Source: Rhynchonema sp. JSB1_4
Lineage: Eukaryota > Nematoda > Chromadorea > Monhysterida > Xyalidae
Direction of reading: 5' to 3'
DNA length: 64,000 bases
NCBI GenBank assembly: GCA_030248065.1
Contig: JASAMV010004544.1
Coordinates: 1-64,000 of the forward strand
Part shown: positions 51,891-62,813 of the stretch, piece by piece
Position numbering within the stretch: position 1 is the stretch's first letter
Layout of the letters: each line of letters opens with the position of its first letter
Program-made: the position numbers and the translations under genes
Notes under the pieces: model-generated
Told to the model about the DNA's origin: nothing
The model's input: only the letters and a program-made list of their open reading frames with translations
Databases searched by the model: none

Positions 51891-52130
51891 AAAAAGTGTT
51901 GATTTTTGTGCCAAAATGCCCATTTTATGGGCCAAAATGGTCAAATTCGTTTAAATCTTCTCACACGTGCACAAAAATACGCATTTTAAGGCTTATTTTA
52001 GCATTCATAGCGTCTGACCCAATGCCACCCCCCCCCCCCAAGTACTACCCTGCTTCCATCATGATTATCAGGCATTTATAAACCAAAAAAAAGTAATTTT
52101 TGCACCAAAAAATTGCTTCAAAAATCAAAA

Positions 52131-52310
52131 TACCGTAAAAAACTAAATAGAAGAGGGCTCTATTAACTCACTGACCCCATTTTGGGGGCTCTATTACGAG
52201 GGGGGCTCTATTCCGGGGGGCCTCTATTAGGTAATTCACTGACCCGAACCTGAAAAAATTGTTCCCAAAAATACCCCCAAAAACCCCTAAAATGGGTTTA
52301 ATACCCCGTT
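52131..52310. mobile_element. Truncated copy of the TACCGTAAAAACC MITE family
   Basis: Begins taccgtaaaaaactaaatag and matches copies at 762, 10,088 and 52,365 for about 170 bp, then diverges. No right end is present. Confidence 0.65.
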
Positions 52311-52536
52311 AATGCGTGAACAATACGCAGAACGGTAATCCCCTCCCCGGCGGGGAAATTAGTGTACCGTAAAAACCTAAACAGAAGGGTGGGCTCTATT
52401 AATTCACTGACCCCATTTTGGGGGGCTCTATTACGGGGGGCTCTATTCCGGAAGGGGCCTCTATTAGTTCACTGACCCGAACCTGAAAAATTGTTCCCAG
52501 ATATACCCCCCAAAAACCCCTAAAATGGGTTTGAAA

Positions 52537-53013
52537 CAGGGTAGTACTTGGGGGGGGGTGGGGGGGTCCCCCCCCCAAATTCATCTATCTATCGTCAACA
52601 CTTTTTGATTTCATCTATCTATCGTCAACACTTATGGGCTAATCTATCTATCGTCAACAAATTTTTGGAACAATCTATCTATCGTCAACACATTTCGAAC
52701 CCAAAATTGACATTTTTGACTCAAAATGGCTCAAAATCGGTATTTTTCACCCCAAATAGGGAAAAAATCGCGCGCTACGCGCGGATTTAGTACATCTAAG
52801 TACATTTTCATTAATATTTACACATTGTTATCTACTTAGTACACTATACTATACCTTGATTTTTGGCGACCCCCCCCCCCACCATCTATCTATCGTCAAC
52901 AAGTTTGGGTCGACCCCCCCCCCCAGATTTCGGACTTGGGTCATCTATCTATCGTCAACACATTTCGGGTCCCAATCTATCTATCGTCAACACCCTGACC
53001 AAGTACTACACTG
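52537..53013. mobile_element. MITE, hAT-like, ATCTATCGTCAACA array family (nested)
   Basis: A 477-bp element with ends CAGGGTAGTACTTGG and CCAAGTACTACACTG and a perfect 8-bp target duplication gtttgaaa (52529-52536, 53014-53021). The unit atctatctatcgtcaaca occurs four times near the left end and three times near the right, all in the same direction. The core holds the GC palindrome cgcgcgctacgcgcgg near 52,768. Confidence 0.93.
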
Positions 53014-53116
53014 GTTTGAAAGGATGTTTTTTCGCTTGTAATCGCATTTATTCGTGTCTATTCGTCAATAAGAGGCGTATTATGTGCTCTGAACGAACAA
53101 CGAACGTGCATAAATG

Positions 53117-53508
53117 CAGTGTAGTTCCTGGTCCGGAGGGGGAGATAGCGGACCCTCCGTTTTTTTCGGAGGGGGAGATAGTGTACCCCCGAGGGGGGGG
53201 AAGGGGGGGGGGAAGACCCAAATTCAGGAAAAAGTCACTTTTTGAGGTAGAAAATTTGACCTATTTTTGCCCCTTTTTGGAAAAAATTCTTCAGAAAAAG
53301 GGTATTTTGGCGACTTTTGAGAACATTGACCTGAAAATCACTCATTTTTGGCCTAAAAATGCCCATTTTAGGCCTAAAAATGCCTATTTTAGGCAAAAAT
53401 TGGGGGAGATAGTGTACCCGGAGGGGGAGATAGGGGGATAGTGTACCACCTGAGGGGGAGATAGTGTACCCGAGGGGGGACCCCCCTCCCCCCCCAGGAA
53501 CTACACTG
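53117..53508. mobile_element. MITE, hAT-like, GGGGGAGATAGTGTACC array family (nested)
   Basis: A 392-bp element with ends CAGTGTAGTTCCTGG and CCAGGAACTACACTG and a perfect 8-bp target duplication cataaatg (53109-53116, 53509-53516). The unit gggggagatagtgtacc recurs near both ends in one direction. Ends and core are close to the element at 13,230-13,566, but that one has gggaaattagtgtacc units instead. The two show array replacement within one family. Confidence 0.93.
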
Positions 53509-53674
53509 CATAAATGTACCTGTGCATGTGCACCACTATCAAGCGTTAATACACTACTGTATAGGGGATGTTGGGGGGGCTCTATTAATTCACTGACCTG
53601 ACCCCTTTTTAGGGGGCTGTATTGCGGGGGGCTCTATTCCGGGGGGGCTGTATTTAGGTTTTTACGGTATCATC

Positions 53675-53815
53675 AGAAAAAGTCGGGCCGAGCCGGGCCG
53701 GGCCGACTTTTTTCCAAGTCGGGCCGGGCAGGGCCGGACTTCCCGGCCCGAACTGTCGGGCCTGGCAGGGCCGGGCCGACCATCGGACCCCGTCGGGCCG
53801 GGCCGGATTCCCACC
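53675..53815. repeat. GGGCCGGGCC-rich repeat
   Basis: Units cgggccgggcc around short spacers, ending ggattcccacctc, related to 12,825-13,150 and 9,915-9,985. The flanking sequence to about 54,400 holds loose repeats of acccaatacc with no gene recognised. Confidence 0.55.
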
Positions 53816-54403
53816 TCAGTTCCGTAGTCGTTCGTCTTCCAATGCAAAAAAGAAAAGACATCCAAAAATGGTGTAAGAGAACGAATGTGGGCTTTAAATT
53901 TCGCGCGTGCGGAGGAGCAAACTGTAAAAGGCATGAACACGGTACAATGCCGGTTTTTAGGGCCACCCAATGCCAATACCCAACACCCAATACCTAGCGT
54001 CTGACCCAATGCCCAATACTCAGTACCCAATACCAGTTAAGCAGACCCACCCAGTACCCTATACTTTACCCAACACTAATGTTGCAGATTTTCTGGCAAA
54101 ATTTTAACCTTTTGGTCATTTAAAATGATCATGAGATGAGAGTGCTTTTCTATCATTTGAAAAGCAAGTTCATTAATCTGGTATTGATGCTCAAAGGAAT
54201 CTAAGATCATAAACCGTCAATTTGAGAAAAAACTTGCAGAAATTCGACAAAATTATTGGACATGTGAGTATTGCCTGAATGGAATCACACCCACCTACAC
54301 AATGCCCAATACCCAATACCAATACCAGGTATTTGGGTAGTATTGGGTACCCAGTACCACACCCAGTGCCAGGCAATGGGTACATACGCGGCATCGGGTG
54401 GTA

Positions 54404-54581
54404 CAAGACGGGACCCGTGCCTACGGCCCGGCTACAGCGCCGCGCCCGTGCCGTGCCCCCCCCCCCCCGAAAACCCGTTAGCATACCCAACCCAAAGCTA
54501 CCCATGAAAATTGACCCGTCCGCCCTTCCGAGGGAGGGGCCCACACACATACTGTACGTCTTCCTGTTTTAGTAGTATAGA
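54404..54581 (-). mobile_element. Small dispersed element, Helitron-like ends, copy 2
   Basis: A 178-bp copy of the element at 31,216-31,384, with the same start TCTATACTACTAAAACAGG on the minus strand and the same position between A and T. Its last four bases are CTTG rather than CTAG, which departs from the Helitron CTRR rule. Confidence 0.55.
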
Positions 54582-54691
54582 TTGGGTATTATTGTGCCCA
54601 CGCCTAAATGTAAGTGTCATGCCCAGCTCACACAAACACACGAACTCGTTGATATTTGCCATTCATTTATTCTTGGCGTCACCAGAGCAAT

Positions 54692-56353
54692 TCAAATAGA
54701 GCACAACAATTTACAAGCAATTTCAATCATTCCACAAAATGCAGCTGACGTCAGTCCTATCCCCAACACAATGAACACACCAACAAAATGGAACAAATTC
54801 ATTATTCCGTTATTCAAACTATGATTCTCTGATGTTTCGCCGCTATCGTGCTTTGTACAACGACCAGCGTGCATGCTATCCAACAGAGCGTCATATCTTT
54901 CCTTGATTCTATAGAATGCGGCCTGATGTTTCACGATCACACGATCTATACGATCGATAATCATTTGGGGCACGTGCGGAGCAAAAAGTAGCCCATTGCT
55001 GTCCTGTGCAACAGTTGGAAGGGTCACCAATCGCACCGGGCACATTTGTGCAGCGATGTTTGCCCGTAATTGCATCATTCCACCGCTGAGGAGCGCTGCT
55101 TCACCGGATATGAGCGACTTTGAATATTTTGTGACCACTTCACTCAATGATGATACCACAATCGGAGGGTTGTGGTCGAAAGTTGACACCAGACGTTTCA
55201 AGTCGATATTGTCTGATTCCAATGTTGAAGATCCGTTTTCGATAATCAGTTTCAGTTTGTTTTGTTCCAATAGCCCAACCAATTGATTGATGTCATCAAA
55301 TTGGTATACGCGATGTTTCACCACCAACTGTGCCAACAGCCCTGCCCTGTACAGTCCGACAATGAAAATTGTGAAGAATGCAAACATTGATGTCAATAAC
55401 TGGGGAGTTTTGAAGTTTTGCAATTCAGTTCCATTCAATCGATCGAAGAGCGATCGCATTGATTTGATCACGATGTACACTAAGAGTGCGAATAGCCAAA
55501 CGGTGATATCATAAACATCCAAGAAAGCACTCGCTTTCTGCATCCAATCCGTGTCGGTTCGCTTTGTGCTGGCGGCCGCTGATGAGTCACTCCAGGCCAT
55601 TATCACTATCGAAGGTAACAGACCCATGTGGTTGAGTCTAGGGGTCGTATCAAACTTGAAGGCAAGCACTATGATTACCACGACCACGGTTGCACTATGG
55701 CAAGGCAGGGCAGAGAGATTATTTTTGCTCGAACAGGAATTTGTAATGTTTGCTGATGGAGCACCGATTTTGGCGTTGGTCATTGATGAGCATAATTGAA
55801 GTTTGACAGTTTCTGAAGTTATCTGATTGCTGAACCTGCATGAGCATGACCAAATCAAAGCAAAATCTGAGGATGAGCCGACTCCTACTCATTAAATCAT
55901 GATCAAAGACTGATATTAGGCATCAATGACAAGACACCAATTTCGATCAACTCAGCGTTGTTTCAATGCACACAATGAACACCTTTTTATAATATTCGAA
56001 GCTGGTGTATATAACGCTCCAACTCCATTGCAAAATATCAACCCGTAGTCATGGTCGTTCGTGCTTGCGTTCAGGCTTGATACGTCCCTGTAAGCAGTCG
56101 GTGTTGTTGGCGACGCGGTCATGTCGTATCGACCACGTGACACAAGTTGTAGTCGCTCGCTGAATGAAACATCAGTCAGTCGGTGCAGTGTGAAATTCAC
56201 TCGTGCCAATGTCAGAACCAAATGTAATGTTTCACTGAGCATTCCTGGGTACATGCATTCGCCCTGCACCTTCAGGGCAGAATTGAAGCCGCAGTCGAAG
56301 GTGTATGGTACGAATGCTTGACCTCTTGATGGATACACAATTGATAACGACAT
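54692..56353 (-). CDS. Ionotropic glutamate receptor-like channel subunit
   Basis: Membrane protein built like a ligand-gated ion channel of the iGluR/IR group, without the large N-terminal domain. The first exon (56353 down to about 55,985) gives the first lobe of the ligand-binding domain (GECMYPGMLSETLHLVLTL, then GRYDMTASPTTPTAYRD). The last exon is 55812-54692 (372 residues). It carries a pre-M1 stretch, M1 (DVYDITVWLFALLVYIVI), M3 (LLTSMFAFFTIFIVGLYRAG), the second lobe and M4 (FHFVGVFIVLGIGL). The exon joint is not certain: the acceptor cttcag needs a phase-1 donor and several weak ones exist. The first ~85 residues of the last exon are poorly conserved in appearance. No signal peptide precedes the Met used here, so a 5' exon may be missing. 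The usual SYTANLAAF gate motif is not seen, only GLYRAGLLAQL, which is common in divergent invertebrate members. The ligand cannot be told. Confidence 0.82.
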
Positions 56354-57381
56354 TTTTCATTCAACATTGTACAAAACTATGTTTTGACTGGAATGAGTTT
56401 GAGTTTTCATGTGACCCGAACAAACATAGAGAATCAGGTCATGTCTGACTCCATGTATTTTGTTACCATTCCAACAGTTTCAAATTACAAACACAAGCCA
56501 AACCCTTTAGGCAATCCATTTACTTTATAAGCAAGTCAAGCTCCAAGCGATCTCAGGTTGCGAAAGACAACTTTGACGTTGGCTTTTTTGAAGAAGGATC
56601 TGGCAGGGCACTATAGGCACCTGGAAACAGTGTTAACAGGAACGCATTCCCAGAGAAAAAAGGAACAGCTTCGTTTCGTTCGAAGCAAAAAGATTGTCAT
56701 GTGAGAAACCTAAGTAGCTGACATGGGTTAGCTTGCGTGGGATGATAACTATTTTGAGCTTTACAAAAAATAACGTGTTTGATGGGAGAAAAAGGTCAAT
56801 ATTGAAATGTTGTTGGAGAGCGAAAATTTTTAAAATATCAAAGGTGCACAGCAGTAATCATTAATATCATTTTATCGCACGTGTATTCAATACGTGTCAG
56901 CTGATTCCGAGTGTTCCAAAAATGGCTTTCACTCTGACGGCAAGTATTTGCATAATTACGGGGTATATGTATGTATACATGAGTTGAATTTATACCTGAA
57001 CTATAGGACAAAGTCCCGGAGGCATTTCTGTACACCTTGGTTGCAGTACGTCACCATAGTATAGACACTGAGTTTCACCAAAAATTGGTTTTTAAGCCTT
57101 TAACGCAATTGACTTTCGTCATTCTCCCTTAAAATCATTTTATTATCTACGTACTGCATTTGCGCACACAATAGAATGAAGCAAAATATCCAACGAAACA
57201 AATCCAGATAATGGAGGTGTATAGCGAAGCAAAACGTGCCACCTCTTGCGAGTTTTCGTGTTTTTGTTACTGAAGCTGACAGGTATGATCATATCGAACA
57301 GAATTAGTATGAGATTTGTTTTACGGGACATCCAAAAAATGTGATACTGTATATCGATCGAATATGACTATAGCGAACATA
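56354..57381. other. Intergenic, no gene recognised
   Basis: AT-rich sequence between the channel gene and the Tc1/mariner element. It may hold the 5' exon or promoter of the channel gene. No motif is strong enough to annotate. Confidence 0.5.
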
Positions 57382-57383
57382 TA

Positions 57384-58860
57384 CAGTGGCGGCCATAAGT
57401 TTTTAGACTCTTGTGTTGTAATAATGCACGTGCCTGAAACAGCAAGCTGACTGCAGCGAGTGGGCCGAGCTTGCGATCTGGGCTGGGTATGACGTCACTA
57501 ATTAGTCATACAGCAGAACAAGCCATCTTTATGTATTGTTTGGTTGTGAGCATAATTTTTTTGCAGCCGGCCAGGTTTTGGCCCGGCCAAATGTTTTTAG
57601 ACTTTTTCAGTGGATCGTTTTCTTGGTTGTTTTGATTGATTTTGGTGACAAATCTGGTGTGTATCAGGCAAATCGAGGTAGCCCGATCATTTGTGATGTG
57701 TGTTGAGTCTCTCGGATGAATAACGGTGGAGGAGTGGCTGATTGGAGGAGGAGGAACAGTCAAAGTGTCGGCAACCCCAAAGATCGATCATGAATCGGTC
57801 TCAGAGCTGCGAATGACCGCTCATTATAATCTATTCTTGTCTGGAAAGTGCTAAATAAGCGTCAGCATCATATTCTGAGCCTCTGGTAACCGTGGGTTAC
57901 TTTTCAACATTTCGCGATTCGCGTGGACGGTGTCGGGGACCCCGGCGTACCATAGTTATCGTCTGCAGCTCGGAAGTACATAGGGGTGGGTGGATCACCA
58001 ACCCTGTAGTTAGACCGATAGCTGCACCAGCTCACTTTCGTCAAACGACAACAACCACGTAGAACCACTCCTTCAATAAATACAGACTGGTTCAAAAACA
58101 ATCCTTGATATTTGGGCATAATTCAGTAGTTAAGACCGACATGTGAATTTGGGCCCTCTGTAATTTTAGTGGCAGTGATCCAATTCCGGTTATTGTCAGT
58201 TTAGTAAGAGTCAAACTTGATTGCCTGTACTGTCGACCTGTTTGGTTCCATCCAGCTCACACCTCCACTCAGCTATCACCAAATCTACAACCCGCCGGTG
58301 AATCCGGCAATGTCGCGGAAAAACCGAGGGCACCGTGGCTGGTGACTATATTGCTGAATCTTGCAAATAATAGTCATTAGTGGTTTGTCACGTTGTTTAG
58401 ATTAAAAACAAACCACAATCTGAACCGACATAACACTCTACAACCGATTAGTGGTTTAGCTCTGAGGTTCGCGGCACTTTGGGCGCTCCTCCTCCGCCAA
58501 TCAGCCACTCCTCCACCGTTGCGGAACCAAGAGTGGCGAAACCTTCCTCAAACGATCAGGGCACCTCAACTTACTCGTAGGGGTCGTATTTAACTCAAAA
58601 AGCCACCAAAAACAACCAAAGAGACGGTCATCTGAAAAAGTCTAAAAACTTTTGGCCGGGCCTGAATGGGACCCAGCACCGAACTTCTGCCACAGTCTTT
58701 TTTTGATGTGGAGATCCGAGATCGGCATGTGCCATAGTCATAGTGGACACCTGCCGCAACACAACGGATGCAGCAGCCGAGCTCACACACAGCTGCAGAG
58801 AGCAGAAATCACGAGTTTAAAAATCCACTGCAAGAGTCTAAAAACTTATGGCCGCCACTG
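57384..58860 (-). mobile_element. Tc1/mariner transposon, decayed
   Basis: A 1,477-bp element with perfect 30-bp inverted ends starting CAGTGGCGGCCATAAGTTTT, flanked by TA on both sides (57382-57383, 58861-58862). CAGTG ends and TA duplication are standard for Tc1-like elements. Each arm also has two inner blocks that match the other arm in reverse: ccggccaaaagtttttagac about 200 bp in, and ggtggaggagtggctgattgg about 340 bp in. The inverted similarity thus extends in patches for roughly 400 bp. Confidence 0.92.
57900..58080 (-). pseudogene. Tc1-like transposase remnant
   Basis: On the minus strand near 58,060-58,020 one frame reads WLLSFDESELVQLSV. This resembles the W-x-x-V-x-F-S-D-E-S block around the second catalytic Asp of Tc1 transposases. 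The frame is broken by stops shortly after, and no full-length transposase frame exists in the element, so the copy cannot be self-mobile. Confidence 0.6.
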
Positions 58861-59257
58861 TAACTACAGCGAATATGACCATTGTAACAACAAGTTTTTG
58901 ATGACATAATAGGTCAAAACAGTTGCCTTGACTTTTCTGTAGTATTTCAGTTGGTTTCTGATGATAGCTGATCAAAACAGTGCCCTGGCGTGCATGCACT
59001 GTTTCACACAGCCTCTAATAATATGGTGGGTCGAAACAAGCCTGTTTCGTTCTGACGACAACCAAGGTGTAAGCCGCGCGCTCGCGTGGTATGTAGTTAC
59101 ATACCTACTGTACCATTGTTTGTGTGATCAACTGTAACTGAAAAGGGTCTAACCGCCATATCCTTCGTTTCCCAACCACGGTGTGCAGTGTGTAACTGCC
59201 ATTGCCTCGTAGATGACAAAATGACTTAAAAAACAGGAAATTATTCAAAAATTTCAG

Positions 59258-60403
59258 TTGTCTGTGCTTCTGCTCGCAGTAACACTGCAAACAACAATAG
59301 TGCACGGCTCATATGGTTTGTGTCGCATGGATCGCGTTCTGGAAAACGGGCGAGGCATGACATACGAAGAATGTGCCGTGGACTGCTTCGGCGGCCCGTG
59401 TGACCCTATATTGGGGTTTGTTATTTGTGCCCGAAACTTTGGTCACTTTATTTCTCAAATCTGATGTTGACTCTTGAAGTTGAAACCTATATATACCTAC
59501 AACAATGTAAACTTGCGCAGCCTTAGTGTGCTGTGTTTAATTTTTGAGGTAAATTGTTTTAGAGGCTTTATCGTGTTCCCCAGTACGCTTCATGTGCCAA
59601 CAGTCAATCCGTTCAGCTGATGTTTCAATGGTCAAATAAAGGAACCAAGTCCGTTATAGGCATGGTATTAGCACACGGCCTGGTGTGTGCACGTTACATT
59701 ACATTCACGTTATCGCTTTAAAATATAGAAATTTATTGCTTGTCTTTCGACGTGCATTAATTTGAAATCATTGCCAACTGCTCCATCCGCACACCAGGTT
59801 ACCAGGGACTATATTCTTGTTGTTACCAGGCTGTGTGCAATATAGCGTGTATCTACCCCTGCGGGGCTTTGTTCTTTTATATAACGAATGAAACATCAGC
59901 CGCACAGGTTGACTGTTGGCACATTAGATGTACTATAGAACATACATACAAATAAAGCATGTAAACACATTTTACCCCGAAAATTAAAGACAGCACAGGC
60001 CGCGCACACGTACATAGGTGGAGGCATTTTCTGACCACTCTGCACATCAATTCTTGACAATCTTGCGCCATACTTTTGCAGAAAAAATAAATGCTGATTT
60101 TGCTTTACCAACAAATTTTACCCGGCCCTTTCTATGAAGACCCATTTCCGTCATCCAGCCGATTAATTCTAAACTTTTAGCGTTCGAATGGAATTTTCAG
60201 GTGTTATACGCTGGAATACGATCACGAAATGTGCTTGCTGCTCTGTCAATGGGCACACGGTTTCAGCTTGGACGACTGTAATGTCTGGTTTGTTATCGAA
60301 ACCATTTTTTTGTACAATTCTTACAAATCATTCGTAATCAGTCCAGTATCAATCGCCATGGCACATTCGTTCTTTTAGGTGTCAGGGTCGTCCTCCTCTA
60401 TGA
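59258..60403 (+). CDS. Small secreted cysteine-rich protein (5' exon missing)
   Basis: Three exons, 59258-59415, 60201-60287 and 60379-60403, have matching phases (2, 2) and end in a stop. The first follows an aaatttcag acceptor and opens with a hydrophobic run LSVLLLAVTLQTTIVHG, which fits the core and cut site of a signal peptide; the Met must lie in an unseen upstream exon. The mature part is about 70 residues with nine Cys. It contains two similar blocks: EECAVDCFGGPCDPILGC and, about eight residues later, EMCLLLCQWAHGFSLDDC followed by NVWC. The first block recalls PAN/apple-type Cys spacing, but the match is too short to assign. I do not recognise the family, and its function is unknown. 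It could be a secreted effector or matrix peptide. Confidence 0.55.
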
Positions 60404-60686
60404 TGTTGTGAACAATGAAACTGGATACAATGATAGTGTTTGGAAAAGTATAAGGATTACACCAAAGCATTGCTCGCCTTGATTACAGCTCCAAACACGA
60501 GCAGGCAAGCAAGTGATTAAAATTATACCAGTGCATAAAATCCGTCGCCATATTTTTTACTTGGCAGGCATGATGCTAGTCAGTACTGGGGGTGTTTTTG
60601 AATCATTTTGTTTTGGGAATTCAGCAAGAATCACTGTTTTTGGAGGGGGGTATATATCACCATATTGATTGATGTTTGTTGTTGTG

Positions 60687-62813
60687 TCACATGATCGCAC
60701 ATTTCTTCTTGTGTTTGTGTTTGTCTTCGATCGGTTTGGGTCTGCGATCGATCGGTTTGTTCACTGTCGGTGTCGGTCGTGTTCTATCGGGCATCATCGG
60801 TTTGGCTGCAACATTCAATGGGGGCACTACACCAGTTCGTATGTCAGTCACTCGATCAGCACCCACCTGGTTTTGCAGTGTTCAGTTTTTCATCCGACAT
60901 TACTGACTCGACACTGCGACTGTCATCGAATATTGTCGGTTCGTCATCGGTGAACAGCAGCGAGCTGGTTGGTCGTTTGCTTGAATCGGACAACAATTGT
61001 GATCGGCTGGGTCGTTGACGTGGCAAATCCAGTTCCCATTGGTGACGCAATGAAGCGTGCACCCGCTCTGCAATGAGAATGAAGCATTCAATCAATCAAA
61101 CGATTATCAATCATTCAAATCATTAATCGGTCATGGCATCAATTGGTTCTAACCGATTTCATTTATCAAAATGATCAATTGTCGAGCGACGACGGCGACG
61201 GCTGTTGTTGACGAGTGAAAGACTTCGTCGAAAATCACGTTGGTTCGCAGTCGATTCAATTGCATCAACGTCGCTTGCAGCTCGTGTTCGGTTGTCTGGA
61301 ACAGTGAAACATCAGTCAATCAACGACTCGATCAATCAGTCAAATCACGCACCTCCAAGTCAGCCACCAATTCCACAGCCCCATAAATATCGTCGCTGTG
61401 CGTGTCACTCGAAATCGATTGGCTGCTGTCTTTGGGGATTGATCACTCGATTGAATTGGGGCCTTCATCTTCATCGCGCCCACTGCGGGCTGCAACGCAC
61501 CAAACACACATTGAATATGTGGGTCACCAAAATTTGGCATGCGGTTCACCTGCTCTTGTTTGATGGTTGCATGTTTTTTACTTGTCGATGTTTGAGATGG
61601 AAATGCGTTGGCAGTCGACTGAAACTTTAAGACCGTTCAGGTTTGAAACATCCCAAATGGCTTTCTCAAACGCAAACCGTTTGGGTGGTAAATGTTTGAC
61701 GTTTAGGTATTGTTTTCGATGTTTGTTCTTGGTCTATTGGATGACTTGGTGTGACCTGATTGAGCACCACACTTGTTGATCGCACTTCTTGTATGGGTGG
61801 TTGGTCAGCAGGTGGAGTCGGTTGATCACCTGGATCGCGATGCGCTACAACAGGGATTAACGGAACTGGATGGCATTTGTTACTGGCACTGTAACTGTAC
61901 ATCCATTGCTATCAATACCAAGTGCCATTTGCTACCGTTGCCGCACATACGTACAGCACACTCTGTTCGCTACCGTAATCCCATTCAGCAACCACATTCA
62001 CTACCGTAACCATAATTCACAACCTAAATCTTGAGTGGCAACAATTGTATCGAGTCGTTGTGCGCACGTGGTCAATTGATTCATCAGGATGGACAATTCG
62101 GTGATCAATTGATGTGGTTGAGGGCCTGAAATTGCGAATTCATTCAACGTCGCTCTTATTCAACTGCCCAAGCATCACCTGATGTTGTTGATTGTGTTGT
62201 TGCAGTCGTGGTGTGATGCGAGTAGTTGATGTTGGATCGGGTTGATGACGGTAATCGTGGAATGGATATGGGGTGCGGTAGGGAGGGTCGGGGAGACGGT
62301 GGGGGCTGGAAATAAAAGGATTGAAAAGCCGCAGGTTTTTCCATCATGGTTCTTTGTGGGTTTTTGCATGCCAGGTATAGTAAATTTCTAATTTCGTTGC
62401 CTCATGCATTCTTACAGACGCAGGGAAACTCTCGTTCGAAGTCGAGGCAGGCAACATAGTCGACAAGCCACGCAGCTGGCTCGTGCGTTTCGAATGTTTC
62501 AGTCACACAAACTGTGTGTGCGTCAGCTGCGTGGCTTGTTCACTGTGTTCGACTTGTTGCCTGCTTCGACTTCGAACGAGAGCTTCACTGCGTCTAGAAT
62601 GCATGAGGAAACGAAACCAGAAACTTACTTTTGAAGCAAGTCGCTAACCGTTTTCGGTTGGTTGTCGTCATCACATTTGAGTTGGTTCACATCTTGCAAA
62701 TTCGTTGGACTCGTCACGACCGGTGCGATGGCTGTTTGTAATTGATCGTTGGTTGTTTGTGTTCGCTGCTGATTTAGGCTCGAATCACTGCTTCTCATGT
62801 CGATGTTGGACAT
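60687..62813 (-). CDS. Unrecognised protein with polybasic CaaX end
   Basis: Exons read: 62813-62629, 62351-62179, 62125-62024, 61829-61678, about 61618-61547, about 61422-61353, 61295-61154, 61067-60867, 60805-60687. Phases agree except that the junctions of the two middle exons are uncertain, and exon 2 uses a poor acceptor (cacaaag). About 400 residues. The N-terminal half is Ser/Thr/Gln/Pro-rich and probably disordered. The middle has helical, coiled-coil-like segments (ITELSILMNQLTTCAQRLD; ELVADLETTEHELQATLMQL; VARQLIILINEIERVHASL). The end reads KPIEDKHKHKKKCAIM: a Lys/His-rich stretch followed by CAIM, a CaaX box whose final Met favours farnesylation. That predicts attachment to a membrane or the nuclear envelope. 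CAIM is also the end of human lamin B1, but no lamin rod or tail domain is present. The family is not recognised. Confidence 0.68.
62399..62611. repeat. Near-perfect hairpin inside an intron
   Basis: Two arms of about 85 nt are almost exact complements (left cctcatgcattcttacagac, right complement ending gaatgcatgagga), with a loop of about 40 nt around 62,482-62,520. The pairing breaks only at short insertions (for example cactgtgtt in the right arm). It lies in the first intron of the CaaX gene and would form a long stem in its pre-mRNA. No array or target duplication was noted. Confidence 0.85.

Larger units (their letters stand above)
52365..53669. mobile_element. MITE, TA-duplicating, GGGGGCTCTATT array family, copy 3, split by two nested MITEs
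   Basis: The ends TACCGTAAAAACCTAAAC (52365 on) and ATTTAGGTTTTTACGGTA (to 53669) belong to the family of 762-1,130 and 10,088-10,512. Two hAT-like elements (52,537-53,013 and 53,117-53,508) are inserted in it. Removing each with one target duplication restores the sequence seen in the other copies (gtttgaaaggatg and gcataaatg). The three-element order of insertion is therefore clear. Confidence 0.9.

Noticed and set aside
60687..60817. Assigning the CaaX gene to the lamin family because of its CAIM end
   Set aside because: No intermediate-filament rod, nuclear localisation signal or lamin tail domain is present; only the last four residues agree.
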